Shown in pieces: positions 33,961 to 44,100 of a stretch of 64,000 bases of DNA; position 1 is the first letter of the stretch; each line of letters opens with the position of its first letter. The position numbers and the translations under genes were made by a program. Below the pieces are notes generated by a model. That model searched no databases. It was not told where the DNA came from and saw only the letters and a program-made list of their open reading frames with translations. The DNA comes from Rhizobium sp. BT04 (GTDB lineage Bacteria > Pseudomonadota > Alphaproteobacteria > Rhizobiales > Rhizobiaceae). The DNA lies in NCBI RefSeq assembly GCF_030053135.1, contig NZ_CP125653.1, positions 248,001-312,000 of the forward strand, read 5' to 3'.

Positions 33961-35529
33961 TCACTTCTTTTCCGCCCAATAGCTTTGCCAGAGGTCGAGC
34001 CTGGGCTTTAGCGTATCGGCTCCGACCGTCACGCCGTGATTGGTGAAGTCGGTGACCCTGTGGACGGATGGGTCGTGGTGAGGCCATTTTGGCCGTGAGC
34101 CTCCATTGGGGTCACCGCTCGTTGCAAATTCGACCCAGTAAGCACTCGCCAATGTGGCCATGGCCCAGTCGGCAGGTGTCACCTTGTCTTTCACCAGTGC
34201 GTTTGGAATGTTGAACGTATACGGAATTTCGAAGCCGTGCAGGGTGCCTTTCCATGTCGGATCGTTGCGGAGAGCCTCGGCGACATAGGAGAAACGATAC
34301 CACCACGTCGGCTGACCAGCGCGGATCATCTCGTCAGCGAGGTGGCGAGATGGTTCAACAACCGTTTTGTCGGCCAGAACCTGCTGCCTCAACTCATCGA
34401 GCGTCTGTTGGCCTGTGGGATCGTAGAGCGTCCGGGCTTCGGCTGCATGGTTCCCGAAGAGCGCAAAGAGATCGTCTTTCGTCGCTGCCTGACCGATGCC
34501 GAGATCACGATTATTTGCCCCGACGATGACGGGAACCGGCGCTTGACGGCCTGCCGCAAAAGCCGCTTCCGGCGTTTCGAGCAAAAACCGCCCGTCAATC
34601 ATCGCGCCGGAGATGCCGATGACGGGCTCGCCTGCCGACATTCCTGCCAGCACGTCTTGTGCCGATGCACCTTCGGTCAGCTTTTTCGCAGGCAACGCCC
34701 GAAGGGCGGCGAGAGCGTCGGCATCGCTCCCATTGATTCCCAGAGAAGCCGCATAGTCCAACGCGGTTTTCTCTGCCGCTTTTAAAGGTGACAAAGACGT
34801 GCTCTCAGCACGCGCGGTAGGCATATCCGGCGACTGGAGAATGGCGCCGCGGAACAGCCCCCGTGACAACGGCGATACCATGTGCGCCATCACCGAGCCG
34901 CCACCGGCCGACTCTCCGAATATCGTCACTTTCTTCGGGTCACCGCCGAAGGCTTCGATATTTTGCTGGACCCATTTCAAGGCTGCCAGCTGGTCCATGT
35001 AACCATAGTTGCCGACGGGCTCGTCAGGGGATTCCCTTATCAGCGCAGGATGGGCAAAGTAGCCGAGCCGTCCCATCCGGTAATTCATGCTGACGAACAC
35101 AACTTTGCGGGCGGCCAGTTGGCCACCGGGATATTGAGGGGTGTTTCCATGGACAAGAGCGCCGCCGTAAATCCAAACCATCACCGGGAGGGGTGTTTTG
35201 GAGCGCTTGGCGGGTGTCCAGACATTGACGGTCAAACAATCCTCTGACTTCGGCAGGTCATCGGTCTGCATGCAGGACAGACCGAAATTGCTTGCATCCC
35301 TGGTGCCGCTCCATGGCTTTATTGGCCTGGGATTGCGCCATCTCAGATCACCAACCGGTGGTGCGGCGTAAGGTATGCCTTTGAAGCTGACGACCGTGCC
35401 CGACCTCTCCCCCTGCAACATTCCGCTGTCGATTTTAACGGTGTCGTCTGCCGCACTTAATCGTGGCGCGAACGTCATCTGAGAAGATGCGACTGCCAAG
35501 AACAGCAGAAACTTGTGACTGCGGTTCAC
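33961..35529 (-). CDS. secreted type B carboxylesterase
   Basis: The alpha/beta hydrolase has the catalytic nucleophile elbow FGESAGGGSV and the type B markers EDCLTVNVW and IYGGALVHG. It is about 520 residues. A signal peptide (HKFLLFLAVASSQMTFAPRLSA) starts after GTG 35529; a longer frame from 35610 adds 27 residues unlike a leader. GGAGAG lies 10 bp upstream. It probably hydrolyses ester substrates in the periplasm. Confidence 0.9.
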   Translation of the reverse strand: MNRSHKFLLFLAVASSQMTFAPRLSAADDTVKIDSGMLQGERSGTVVSFKGIPYAAPPVGDLRWRNPRPIKPWSGTRDASNFGLSCMQTDDLPKSEDCLTVNVWTPAKRSKTPLPVMVWIYGGALVHGNTPQYPGGQLAARKVVFVSMNYRMGRLGYFAHPALIRESPDEPVGNYGYMDQLAALKWVQQNIEAFGGDPKKVTIFGESAGGGSVMAHMVSPLSRGLFRGAILQSPDMPTARAESTSLSPLKAAEKTALDYAASLGINGSDADALAALRALPAKKLTEGASAQDVLAGMSAGEPVIGISGAMIDGRFLLETPEAAFAAGRQAPVPVIVGANNRDLGIGQAATKDDLFALFGNHAAEARTLYDPTGQQTLDELRQQVLADKTVVEPSRHLADEMIRAGQPTWWYRFSYVAEALRNDPTWKGTLHGFEIPYTFNIPNALVKDKVTPADWAMATLASAYWVEFATSGDPNGGSRPKWPHHDPSVHRVTDFTNHGVTVGADTLKPRLDLWQSYWAEKK

Positions 35530-35706
35530 AAACACTGCACTCTCCACCGCTAAAGTTGAGACGGTTTCAGAGCAAAATACTCCGATATAACGGCAACGAG
35601 AAGCGTCCATCCGACGTCGACCAAAGTCCGCGATTGGCGCATCCCCCGGGACATTGCGTGTTTCATTCTGCCAGTCTCAATGGCGATGGACCATTTGCTT
35701 GATGCG

Positions 35707-36945
35707 TCAATAGACCAAACGCGTTCTGATCGTTCCCGGGATCTCGCGCAGTGCCTGACTGATATCGTCGGCTGCACGGGACACGTCCTCGACTTCGATA
35801 ACCACATAACCCGTATCGCCATGGGTCTGTAGGAATTCGGCGACGATATTTAGCCCACGCGACGAGAAGACCTCGTTCAACTGGATGAGCATGCCGGGGC
35901 GGTTTTGGTGAACATGGATGAAGCGTGTACCGGTCGGGCGTTCAGGCAGCTGGACCTGCGGAAAGTTAACGGCGCCTATCGTCGAGCCGATGTCGGAATA
36001 TTCGACCAGCTTTCTGGAGACTTCTCCGCCGATGCGCTCCTGGGCCTCTTCTGTCGAGCCTCCGATATGCGGCGTCAAAATGACATTGCTCAAGCCCTGC
36101 AGCGGCGTTTCGAAACGCTCTTTGTTCGATGCCGGCTCCCTGGGAAACACATCAACCGCAGCACCTGCCAGATGGCCCTCTTTCAAGACTTTCGCAAGCG
36201 CGTCGAGATCGACCACCGTGCCGCGGGAATTGTTGATGAAGATCGCGCCTTTCTTCATACGGCGCAGTTCGGTTTCGGTGATCATATTGTGCGTCGATGG
36301 CGTTTCCGGAACGTGCATCGTCACATAATCCGAGATTTCCAGAAGCTCGCCGAGCGAAGCCATCGATTCCGAATTGCCGCGGCGCAGCCTATCGGAGAGA
36401 TCGAAATAGCGCACCACCATGCCCATGCTTTCCGCAAGAGCACTCAGTTGCGAGCCGATATTGCCGTAGCCGACGATGCCGAGGGTTTTTCCGCGGACTT
36501 CTCGGCTGCCGACAGCGGATTTCTCCCATCCGCCCTGGTGCGCCGACGCCGAGCGTGGGAAGATTTGCCGCGTCAGCATGATGATCTCGCCGATCACAAG
36601 TTCGGCCACCGAGCGGGTGTTCGAATAAGGCGCGTTAAACACCGGTATCCCGCGGCGGCGTGCCGCTTCCAGATCGACCTGGTTCGTGCCCACGGAAAAA
36701 CAGCCGACCGCGATCAGCTTCTTGGCAGATTCGAAAATGTCTTCTGTCAGTTGCGTTCGGGAACGAATGCCGATGATATGCGCATCAGCGATATGGCTTT
36801 TGAGATCCCTGTCATCAAGCGCTTTCGGCAGATGCACGAGATTGGTGTATCCGCAAGACGAAAAATAGTCCACGGCGCTCTGGCTGATGCCTTCAAGCAG
36901 AAGCACGGAAATTCGGTCACGCGGGAGGGAAAGCTGAGGAGGCAT
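35707..36945 (-). CDS. serA: D-3-phosphoglycerate dehydrogenase with ACT domain
   Basis: The 412-residue protein has the NAD Rossmann GIVGYGNIGSQL and the catalytic His in TPHIGGST, plus a C-terminal ACT domain (FIHVHQNRPGMLIQLNEVF). This is the E. coli SerA-like short form (about 410 residues), first step of serine synthesis. The ACT domain may confer serine feedback. It starts about 450 bp from the divergent DMT gene. Confidence 0.92.
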   Translation of the reverse strand: MPPQLSLPRDRISVLLLEGISQSAVDYFSSCGYTNLVHLPKALDDRDLKSHIADAHIIGIRSRTQLTEDIFESAKKLIAVGCFSVGTNQVDLEAARRRGIPVFNAPYSNTRSVAELVIGEIIMLTRQIFPRSASAHQGGWEKSAVGSREVRGKTLGIVGYGNIGSQLSALAESMGMVVRYFDLSDRLRRGNSESMASLGELLEISDYVTMHVPETPSTHNMITETELRRMKKGAIFINNSRGTVVDLDALAKVLKEGHLAGAAVDVFPREPASNKERFETPLQGLSNVILTPHIGGSTEEAQERIGGEVSRKLVEYSDIGSTIGAVNFPQVQLPERPTGTRFIHVHQNRPGMLIQLNEVFSSRGLNIVAEFLQTHGDTGYVVIEVEDVSRAADDISQALREIPGTIRTRLVY

Positions 36946-37395
36946 AGAGAGACTTTCGTTTTCCTAGTTTTGAGAAGAAGATGTGGTCTGTAGGCCATCC
37001 TGGCGCAATGATACGGCTTTGCGACTATCCGACAAACAGTGCAAGCACAAATCCCAATACTCTCTGCTGCTGCTGGATGTGTCTCGGCGGTCGATCCCCA
37101 ATTGCGCACGTCGATACCATGACGTCGCGAGCTGCGTGCTCGCGCTTGAAAGGTGTTGCGGCCGAAGCGGATGCTTGGTCTCCCGCTCACTTCATAAGAG
37201 CGGAACCACCGCAACTGGCGCAAAGCGGCCGAGGCTCGTCGGCGACCGGTCCCAAGCAGCCAGAGCCTCTTCATCGGGACATGCTGCGTTTTAATCGTCG
37301 CCGGCCCGCCGACATGGGAGGTCGTCCTCGCCCAATAGGCGAAGTGCCGCCGCCTTCATCTGTGCAGCGCTGGGGAATTGTGGCATAACTGGGCC
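36946..37395. other. intergenic region between serA and DMT transporter
   Basis: About 450 bp with no gene that I accept. It should hold the serA promoter and that of the DMT gene. I see no clear riboswitch or RNA gene. Confidence 0.35.
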
Positions 37396-38367
37396 ATGGC
37401 GATACATGTCTTGGCGGTCCATCGCGACACGGTCGGGACGGAACAGGCGGCGGGCGGTTCGCTTACGGCTGCCTATTCCGTGGGGGTTTTCTGCTGGCTG
37501 CTGTCGGCCGGCGTCTATATCGCCGCGAAATGGGTCTCTTCGGAGATGCCGCCCTGGGCGCTTTGCTTCTGGCGCGTGCTGATCGCCTGGGCGATCCTGA
37601 TGCCGATCGTGTACCGGCATTTCGGCGCCATGGTCGCGCTTGTGCGGGCTCGCGGCCTCGAGCTGCTCGCCATCGGCGGTGTGGGGCTTGGCGTCTGCCA
37701 GGGCCTGATTTTTGTCGGCCTCGAACATGCCGATGCCACGACCGCCGGCATCATCATCGCCCTGATCCCGATCATCACCATGATCCTTGCCCGTTTCATC
37801 CTGGCTGAGCCGATGGGACGCTGGCAGGTGATCGGATCGATCCTCGCCTTTCTCGGGATCGTGGTCATCATCGTCAAGGGCAGCCCGGCTGCGCTCTTGC
37901 GTCTCGACCTCAATCCCGGGGAGTTGTGGATCGTCGCCGGCGCGTTCTGTTTCAGCCTCTATACCGTCCTGCTCCGCCGGGCGAAATTCGATCTCAATCG
38001 CCTTGCGCTGCTGGTGCTGCTCCTCGGTGCAGCGGTGCTGACGGCGTTGCCCTTCTATCTCTCTGAGCTTGTCTCCGACGAGCGCTCGACGCTGAATGCC
38101 AGCGGCCTTATCGCGCTCGGCTATGTCGCGATCCCGGGCGGCGCGGTGATGTATTATCTCTTCAATCGCAGCATCGAGGCCCTGGGGGCGGCGCGGGCGG
38201 GCGTGCTGCTTTACATCCAGACGATCTTTATCGCCATGCTCGCCTACCTGTTCCTCGGCGAACAGCTGCAACGCTATCATCTCGAAGGCGCGGCACTCAT
38301 CGTCGCCGGCTTGCTTCTCATCATCCTGCTGAAGCCAACGACCAGAGCGGAGGCGACCAAAGCCTGA
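37396..38367 (+). CDS. DMT/EamA family transporter
   Basis: The 323-residue protein has about ten membrane helices in two EamA repeats, as in YdcZ/RhaT-type metabolite exporters (WALCFWRVLIAWAILMP; VGLEHADATTAGIIIALIP). Substrate is not predictable. ATG 37396 is used. Confidence 0.9.
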   Translation: MAIHVLAVHRDTVGTEQAAGGSLTAAYSVGVFCWLLSAGVYIAAKWVSSEMPPWALCFWRVLIAWAILMPIVYRHFGAMVALVRARGLELLAIGGVGLGVCQGLIFVGLEHADATTAGIIIALIPIITMILARFILAEPMGRWQVIGSILAFLGIVVIIVKGSPAALLRLDLNPGELWIVAGAFCFSLYTVLLRRAKFDLNRLALLVLLLGAAVLTALPFYLSELVSDERSTLNASGLIALGYVAIPGGAVMYYLFNRSIEALGAARAGVLLYIQTIFIAMLAYLFLGEQLQRYHLEGAALIVAGLLLIILLKPTTRAEATKA

Positions 38368-38536
38368 GTATGAGCGCAATGGCTTTCCCAATGACCGCTT
38401 CTGGGGCGCATAGCCGCCATAGGCCCTGTAAGGCCAGGGCCTGGTCGGCACATCCCCGTTTTCGGCCAGCGAACTTAACGACCGCTTCTTGGCGCAAACC
38501 CGACGTCGATAGGCAGGTAGCCCCTGGAAATACGGC

Positions 38537-38848
38537 CTATGTTCGCATCATCGGGGGCAAGTCCGGTCGCCGCTCTGCCAGTCCTCGCGGCACGAGCGAG
38601 AGAGTGGCGATCCCCGCCTCATCGGCCGCACGCAGAAGCGCTTCCCGGAATTGTTCCGGGGCAATCTTCCCGCTCAATGCGTCGACGCAGGCTTTCACGG
38701 CAGCCACATATTCCTCGCCGTCATCGCAAGGCCAGTCGTGGATCAGGAGACGCGCCGCGTCGCCCAGCGTCCATACGATCTTGCGAGATGCCGGTCCTCG
38801 CAAAGCGAATCCGACCGGCGTAAATGCTGATGATGTATTCCAGCACAT
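38537..38848 (-). CDS. DUF982 family small protein
   Basis: The 103-residue protein has the DUF982 pattern: AARLLIHDWPCDDGEEYVAA, ACVDALSG and LLRAADEAGI. The family is abundant in Rhizobium plasmids and chromosomes and has no known function. GAGGAC lies upstream of ATG 38848. Confidence 0.8.
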   Translation of the reverse strand: MCWNTSSAFTPVGFALRGPASRKIVWTLGDAARLLIHDWPCDDGEEYVAAVKACVDALSGKIAPEQFREALLRAADEAGIATLSLVPRGLAERRPDLPPMMRT

Positions 38849-38966
38849 TGTCCTCGACCCCTCAAGGCACGGGTACTACAGTCCCCGCAATCAATATACG
38901 CGCGTATTTTGAAATTTGGAATTGAAAACTATCGAGGGGCACGGCTTGAGCGCGAGGCTGTGGAAT

Positions 38967-39007
38967 CAAGAAAAAAGGGCGCCTATGGCCTTATGTCGGA
39001 GCGCCCT
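38967..39007 (-). terminator. intrinsic terminator of the candidate small RNA
   Basis: AGGGCGC pairs with GCGCCCT (7 bp) around an 18-nt loop, followed on the minus strand by a run of T bases. It looks like a textbook rho-independent terminator. Confidence 0.75.
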
Positions 39008-39035
39008 GCGCTGCGTCGACAGGTGTTGCACTGAT
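38967..39035 (-). ncRNA. candidate small RNA with intrinsic terminator
   Basis: On the minus strand a perfect -10 box TATAAT (39047-39042) lies 7-8 bp before a 70-nt region that ends in the hairpin AGGGCGC...GCGCCCT followed by TTTTTTCTT. No frame fits, and the -35 box is weak. This is the layout of an independent trans-acting RNA. Function unknown. Confidence 0.55.
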
Positions 39036-39245
39036 AGACGCATTATAGGGTTCGCAACAGATTATCCTGCCCCGTGTCATCGGCATACCGCTCCCCTTTT
39101 TGGTCTCCACTCTTCAGATCGCTCACCGTAATGGGGGGCAAAGCGACCCTGCACATCACATCGAGCGGTGAATTATTTTGTGATTTTAACGACTTTGGTG
39201 ACGAAACTAAAAACAGCCTTCCTGTAAGCTTGCGGCTTTGGAGCT

Positions 39246-39473
39246 GTGCGATTGATCACAACACGTCACTTCACCTTCGCGGCAATTCTGCTCGGCCTCT
39301 TTGGATGCTTGGCCGGGGCTTATTCGCTAACCAATCTGTCGCTCGAAGGGATGGATCGGAGCCGCTTCACCTATGAGTTTAGGAGGTGCTACTATCCAAA
39401 CTGCGACCGCATGATCGTGCATGACAGATGGCTCGACGAAGCTCTGGCAAAAGCACAGCGACGCAGTCATTGA
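39246..39473 (+). CDS. small putative exported protein
   Basis: A 75-residue frame starts at GTG 39246 with an N-terminal hydrophobic stretch (FTFAAILLGLFGCLAGAY) like a signal or anchor and a polar C-terminus with two Cys. GGAGC is close to the start but the spacing is short. I do not recognise a family and it could be spurious. Confidence 0.35.
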   Translation: MRLITTRHFTFAAILLGLFGCLAGAYSLTNLSLEGMDRSRFTYEFRRCYYPNCDRMIVHDRWLDEALAKAQRRSH

Positions 39474-39587
39474 TGATCGGCCAGGGGCCGTTGTCGGCCG
39501 AAGCGGACAATCCGCTTTGTGTTTTCGTGGTGCAGTCACGGCAAGACAGGATACACTCAAGCGAATACCCGTTGTCGAAAGCCATCA

Positions 39588-40277
39588 ATGCAGCGCCTGC
39601 CCCGTGCTCCCAAAGCCGTCCTGTTCGACATGGACGGTTTGATGTTCGATACCGAAGCTCTGTACCGGGATGCGACGATCACGGCTCCACGGAATGCGGG
39701 TTTCGAATTGCCCCTGTCGGCCTATCTTGAAACCATTGGCTTGCCGGCTTCCAGTGTCCGCGAACTCCTGTTGGCCCGGTTCGGCAAGGATGCCCCTCTG
39801 GAAGATCTCTGGAGGCAGGCTTCGGAACTCTTCGCGCAGATGGTGCAAACGGATTTGCGAGTGAAAGCAGGCTTGCCGGAAATTCTATCCTTTCTCGAAG
39901 CGGCGCGGATCCCTTCGGCCATCGTCACCTCATCGGATCGGACAGCCGTCGAGGCGCATCTTTCCGCAACCGGGCTGCAAGGCCGGTTCCAAACCATTGT
40001 TGCCTATGGCGATCACACGGCGGGAAAGCCGCATCCCGCGCCATACCTGCTGGCCGCCGAGCGGCTCAACCTGCCCATATCGGAATGCGTTGCCCTGGAA
40101 GACTCCCGAAATGGGGTTCTCTCCGCATCAAGCGCGGGCGCGATGACCATCATGGTGCCGGATCTGGTTCAGCCGGCTCCGGATGTTGTTGGCCGCTGCA
40201 CTTGCGTCTTGGCGGACCTTCACGCCGTTCGGGACTTGATCGCAATCTCGATCGTGGGAGCCGCCGTGGAGCCGTGA
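39588..40277 (+). CDS. HAD-IA hydrolase (phosphoglycolate/beta-PGM-like)
   Basis: The 229-residue protein has the complete motif set: DMDGLMFDTE, VTSSDRTAVEAHL, GKPHPAPYLLAAERL and ALEDSRNGVLS. It is a typical beta-phosphoglucomutase-like phosphatase. ATG 39588 is chosen; the open frame begins earlier without domain sequence. Confidence 0.85.
   Translation: MQRLPRAPKAVLFDMDGLMFDTEALYRDATITAPRNAGFELPLSAYLETIGLPASSVRELLLARFGKDAPLEDLWRQASELFAQMVQTDLRVKAGLPEILSFLEAARIPSAIVTSSDRTAVEAHLSATGLQGRFQTIVAYGDHTAGKPHPAPYLLAAERLNLPISECVALEDSRNGVLSASSAGAMTIMVPDLVQPAPDVVGRCTCVLADLHAVRDLIAISIVGAAVEP
40189..40217 (+). repeat. 29-bp direct repeat, copy 1
   Basis: This segment inside the HAD gene matches 40872-40900 at 27 of 29 bases. 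The two copies bracket the GNAT gene. Confidence 0.7.
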
Positions 40278-40376
40278 GGGAACAAAACTGCAGGCCTAGA
40301 GATGCACTCTGCCCTTCATGCAGTTGACAGGCCGGGACGGTTCTTTCATCTGGAGCGCAGATCAGGAGCCTCTCAC

Positions 40377-40856
40377 ATGACCCTTACAGTACGCCCCGCG
40401 AAGCCTTCAGACGCGGCAACGATCCTGCGATTTGTCCGCGAATTGGCCGACTATGAAAAGGCGATCCACGAGGTCGAGGCGACCGAGGAGAGCACGCGTG
40501 CGGCGATCTTCGGCGACGGTTCGGTCACGCATGCGCTGATCAGCGAACGCGAAGGCCAAGCGATCGGCATGGCGGTCTATTTCTTCAGCTATTCGACCTG
40601 GCAGGCGAAGAACGGCCTTTATCTGGAAGATCTCTACGTAACACCGGAGGCGCGCGGCTCGGGGGCCGGCAAGGCGCTGCTGCGGCGCCTGGCACAGATC
40701 GCGCTGGAGAAGGGCTGCGGCCGCTTTGAATGGAGTGTGCTCGACTGGAACGAACCTTCGATCCGCGTCTATGAGGCAATCGGCGCGGAGCCGCAGAAGG
40801 AATGGATCCGCTATCGGATGGCCGGAGAGACGCTGGCGGCGTTTGCCCGCGGCTAG
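40377..40856 (+). CDS. GNAT family N-acetyltransferase
   Basis: The 159-residue protein has the acetyl-CoA motif A segment LYLEDLYVTPEARGSGAGKA and the C-terminal VLDWNEPSIRVYEAIGAEP. The pattern matches spermidine/diamine acetyltransferase-like GNATs (compare SAT). AGGAG lies 8 bp upstream of ATG 40377. Confidence 0.88.
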   Translation: MTLTVRPAKPSDAATILRFVRELADYEKAIHEVEATEESTRAAIFGDGSVTHALISEREGQAIGMAVYFFSYSTWQAKNGLYLEDLYVTPEARGSGAGKALLRRLAQIALEKGCGRFEWSVLDWNEPSIRVYEAIGAEPQKEWIRYRMAGETLAAFARG

Positions 40857-40871
40857 GATACTCTATTTTTC

Positions 40872-40900
40872 TTGGCCGCTGCGTTTGCGTCTTGGCGGAC
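40872..40900 (+). repeat. 29-bp direct repeat, copy 2
   Basis: Second copy of the sequence at 40189-40217 with two differences, just after the GNAT gene and before an IS remnant. It may be a recombination scar. Confidence 0.7.
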
Positions 40901-40963
40901 TGACCTGCCACTGAGAATTTCCTCCAGAATGGATTAGAGTCCGGCCTATTAAGGGACGGACGA

Positions 40964-41100
40964 ATGAAGAAGCAGAGATTTACGGATTGGAGGCGAGACC
41001 AGCGGCTCGCTGGAACCGGTGTGCTGAGGGAGCAGGAGGCTGGCGCGAAAGGCGGCCGACCTCTGCCGCAAGCACGGGATTTCAGAAGCAAGCATTGGGG
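40964..41100 (+). pseudogene. IS3-family orfA remnant
   Basis: The frame opens MKKQRFT, diverges, then gives VLREQEAGAK; after one extra G the neighbouring frame continues ADLCRKHGISEASI. This is the N-terminal segment of IS3-group OrfA (consensus EEQIIxVLxExEAGAKxADLCRKHGISEATFY). The frameshift and loss of everything downstream mark it as dead. It lies immediately upstream of the SIR2 gene. Confidence 0.75.
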
Positions 41101-41180
41101 AAAACTCACCACCACCACAAATAGAATTTTGAGGGATTGCTTCGATCAAATATCTTCGCGGCGCCGTGGAGATTTAGTCC

Positions 41181-44100
41181 TTGCGATTCGTTGCTGAAGG
41201 TCCAGCCATACCTGACGAGCTTCTCGTCGCTCGCGACGATGGGCGCGTGATATTCTTCTGTGGAGCGGGAGTTTCCAGAGCAAGAACAGGCTTGCCGGAT
41301 TTCTTCGGCTTGGCTGAGGCGGTTATAACCGAGTTAGGGGTGCCGTCCCAAAGCCCTGTTCATCGTATTCTGGCGGAAGCTCGTGACATCGAAAAGAGGA
41401 CAGGAGTCGCCGGTCTCATATCCGCTGACAAACTGTTCGGCTTGCTGGAGCAAGATTTCAATCGCAAGGACATCGAAGCTGCTGTTGCAAAATCACTGAA
41501 GCCAGGGAATGGCGCGGATATGAGCGCCCATCGCATGCTTGTTGATCTAGCAACGGCTCCCAACGGCAACGTCCAACTCGTCACCACAAATTTTGACCGG
41601 CTTTTCAATGATTGCAGCGCGGCCGTCGGCTCCACGCTTTTCCCGAATTTGCCCGATCCAGCACGGCAAGGGGCAATAAACGGGATAGTCTACCTGCATG
41701 GAAGAGCAACCCTTGATTATCGGGGTGCAGAGAACGATGGCTTTGTGCTTTCAAGCGCGAGTTTCGGAAAGGCTTATCTGTCTGACGGCTGGGCTGCGAA
41801 TTTCTTCAAGGAGATTCTGAAAAGGTTTGTGGTCGTCTTCGTTGGATACACGGCGGACGATCCGCCGGTGCAATACCTCCTTGAGGCGCTCAACTCAGAT
41901 GGAGGCTACCTAGAGGGTGTCTACGCTTTTCAATCAGGCACAGAGGACGCAGCGATTAGGAGGTGGAGGCATAAGGGCGTTCGAGCGATCCCATATGATC
42001 CAACCGACAGCCACAAGGCGCTTTGGGACACGCTAGAGGCTTGGGCGGCTCGTGCCAACGACATCGATGGATGGTATGACGCTATTCTACGAAAAGCGCG
42101 AAAAGGTCCCGATAAACTCGCGCCGCATGAGCGCGGTCAGGTTGCGCACGTCGTCGGAACGGCTGAGGGCATTCGCCGGTTTGGCGCGGTGCAATCTCTT
42201 CCAGCGGAATGGCTATGCTCCTTTGATCCGTGCATCAGGTACGGAAAGCCAGGTTCAATTGGAGACGGCTTCAAGAGAAGCGATCTTTACGTCGATCCGT
42301 TCGATTTGTATGGATTAGATTCCGATGATGTTCCGAAGAAAATCGAACAAGGAAATTATCACGCAAAGCGTGATGTGCCGAAAACCGCATGGAGCGCTTT
42401 TGAGCCGAGCGCCGAAGATCGGCTTACGCTCGGTGGTGGCACCTCATCGTCATTCAGGGGACCGCTCTCAACGCTTCCTATTCGACTTCCACCACGGCTC
42501 GATATCCTCGCTGTTTGGTTCGGAAAGATATCACATGCACCGGCGGCTATTTGGTGGGCTGCGAAACAACTCGGTCTTCACCCATTCCTAGTAGAAGAAA
42601 TTCGCTGGCGCCTCAAAGATCAGGAAGATCCTGTCAATGATGATGTTCGCACGGCATGGAGCTTTCTTTTCGAAGCTTGGCAACACGATCCACATCGAAG
42701 CAGACGAGCTGCCTATGAACTCCAAGAGGCGAAAAAAGCTAGGGGATGGGATCGAGCCGCAATTCGGCAGTTGTCTGCCTATGCTCGGCCGTATTTCACG
42801 GCGCAGCCTTCATACTCAAGTTCGCCAATACCGCCCGTTGGAAAGCGTCTCCACCTGCGCGATCTTGTTCATGTCGACGTCGAATATCCCGACATCGCAG
42901 CGTTCAACGATGTACCAATGGAACTCAAGAGCCATGTTCTTCGGGAATGCAGGCGTAACTTAGAGATCGCGGTCGACCTTGAAAGCGAGATCGGCGGATT
43001 TGGACTCAGTCACGTCAGCCCAATTATTCCCGATGACAATCCGGAGATAGATCGCTATGCGCGATCCAGAGGCTTGAGCCGCCTTTTACTCTCATATGTG
43101 TCAATGCTTTCAGGCCTCATCGAAGCCTATCCAAACTCTTGTCGCCACGAAATCGATGCGTGGCCAACTGATGACAAGACGGTCTTTGCAAGACTTCGCA
43201 TCTGGGCGCTGGGGAATAAAATTCTTGTGCCCGATCAAGATTTCCTTCCTCATTTTAAGAAAATCAGCCGTGAAGCTTTCTGGTTCCCCGATCATCAACG
43301 CGACCTGCTTTTGTCCCTGGCATCTCGTTGGAATGACCTCGGCATTGACCAACGGAAGGAGGTTGAGCGGAGACTGGTCCAAGGGCCAAAACGATGGAAG
43401 CGGGAACAAGCTCAACAATATGAAGAGCGGAAAAATGCGGCGATTGCGACACGCGTTCGCTGGATCGCCACAAACACGAACGGGCTTACCTTCGATGCCG
43501 ACAGTTACGTGGCGAAAATCCGCCTAAAGGCCCCTCGTTGGGAGCCAGATTGGGCAAACTCAGCTACAGATTCGCGCGAGGGACAATCTGGTACGGTTCG
43601 CACCGATACTGATATCGAAGTTTTAAAGGATGTCCCTGCATCGGAACTGCTTAAAGAAGCCAAAAATGCCTCGGGAAGAAGCAGTTTTCTAATCGAAAAA
43701 GACCCGTTCGCTGGGCTAACAAAGAGCCGCCCATTAAAATCGTTGGCGGCTCTTAAGGATGCCGCGAAGAAAGGAGATTTTCCGGTATGGGCGTGGTCAC
43801 GTTTTCTGGAATCTTCAGCCCGCAAGAATGATAATCCAGCCCTGATCTGCTTGATCGCAAATCGATTGATAAGCTACCCGATTGCGCCACTGTCAGAGCT
43901 AATAAGACCGATTTCCAGCTGGTTTGAGACTGTGTCGGAAAAGCTGGCGGCTGCGGACATTCCCTTATTCGATAAGACTTTCGAATACCTCATTTCAATT
44001 CTACTTTTCGCTCCAGAGCAAGCGAGTTCCTCCATTGTGCGAGGGGATGAGGAACCTGATTGGACGATGGAAGCCATAAATTCGCCTGTTGGACGGATTG

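Noticed and set aside
37291..37385. Short minus-strand frame ending in the serA-DMT gap
   Set aside because: A 31-codon frame has no ribosome site or family match and is most likely chance.
40964..41197. 77-codon gene upstream of the SIR2 gene
   Set aside because: The sequence is a frameshifted IS3 orfA N-terminus and runs out of homology; it is treated as a pseudogene remnant.
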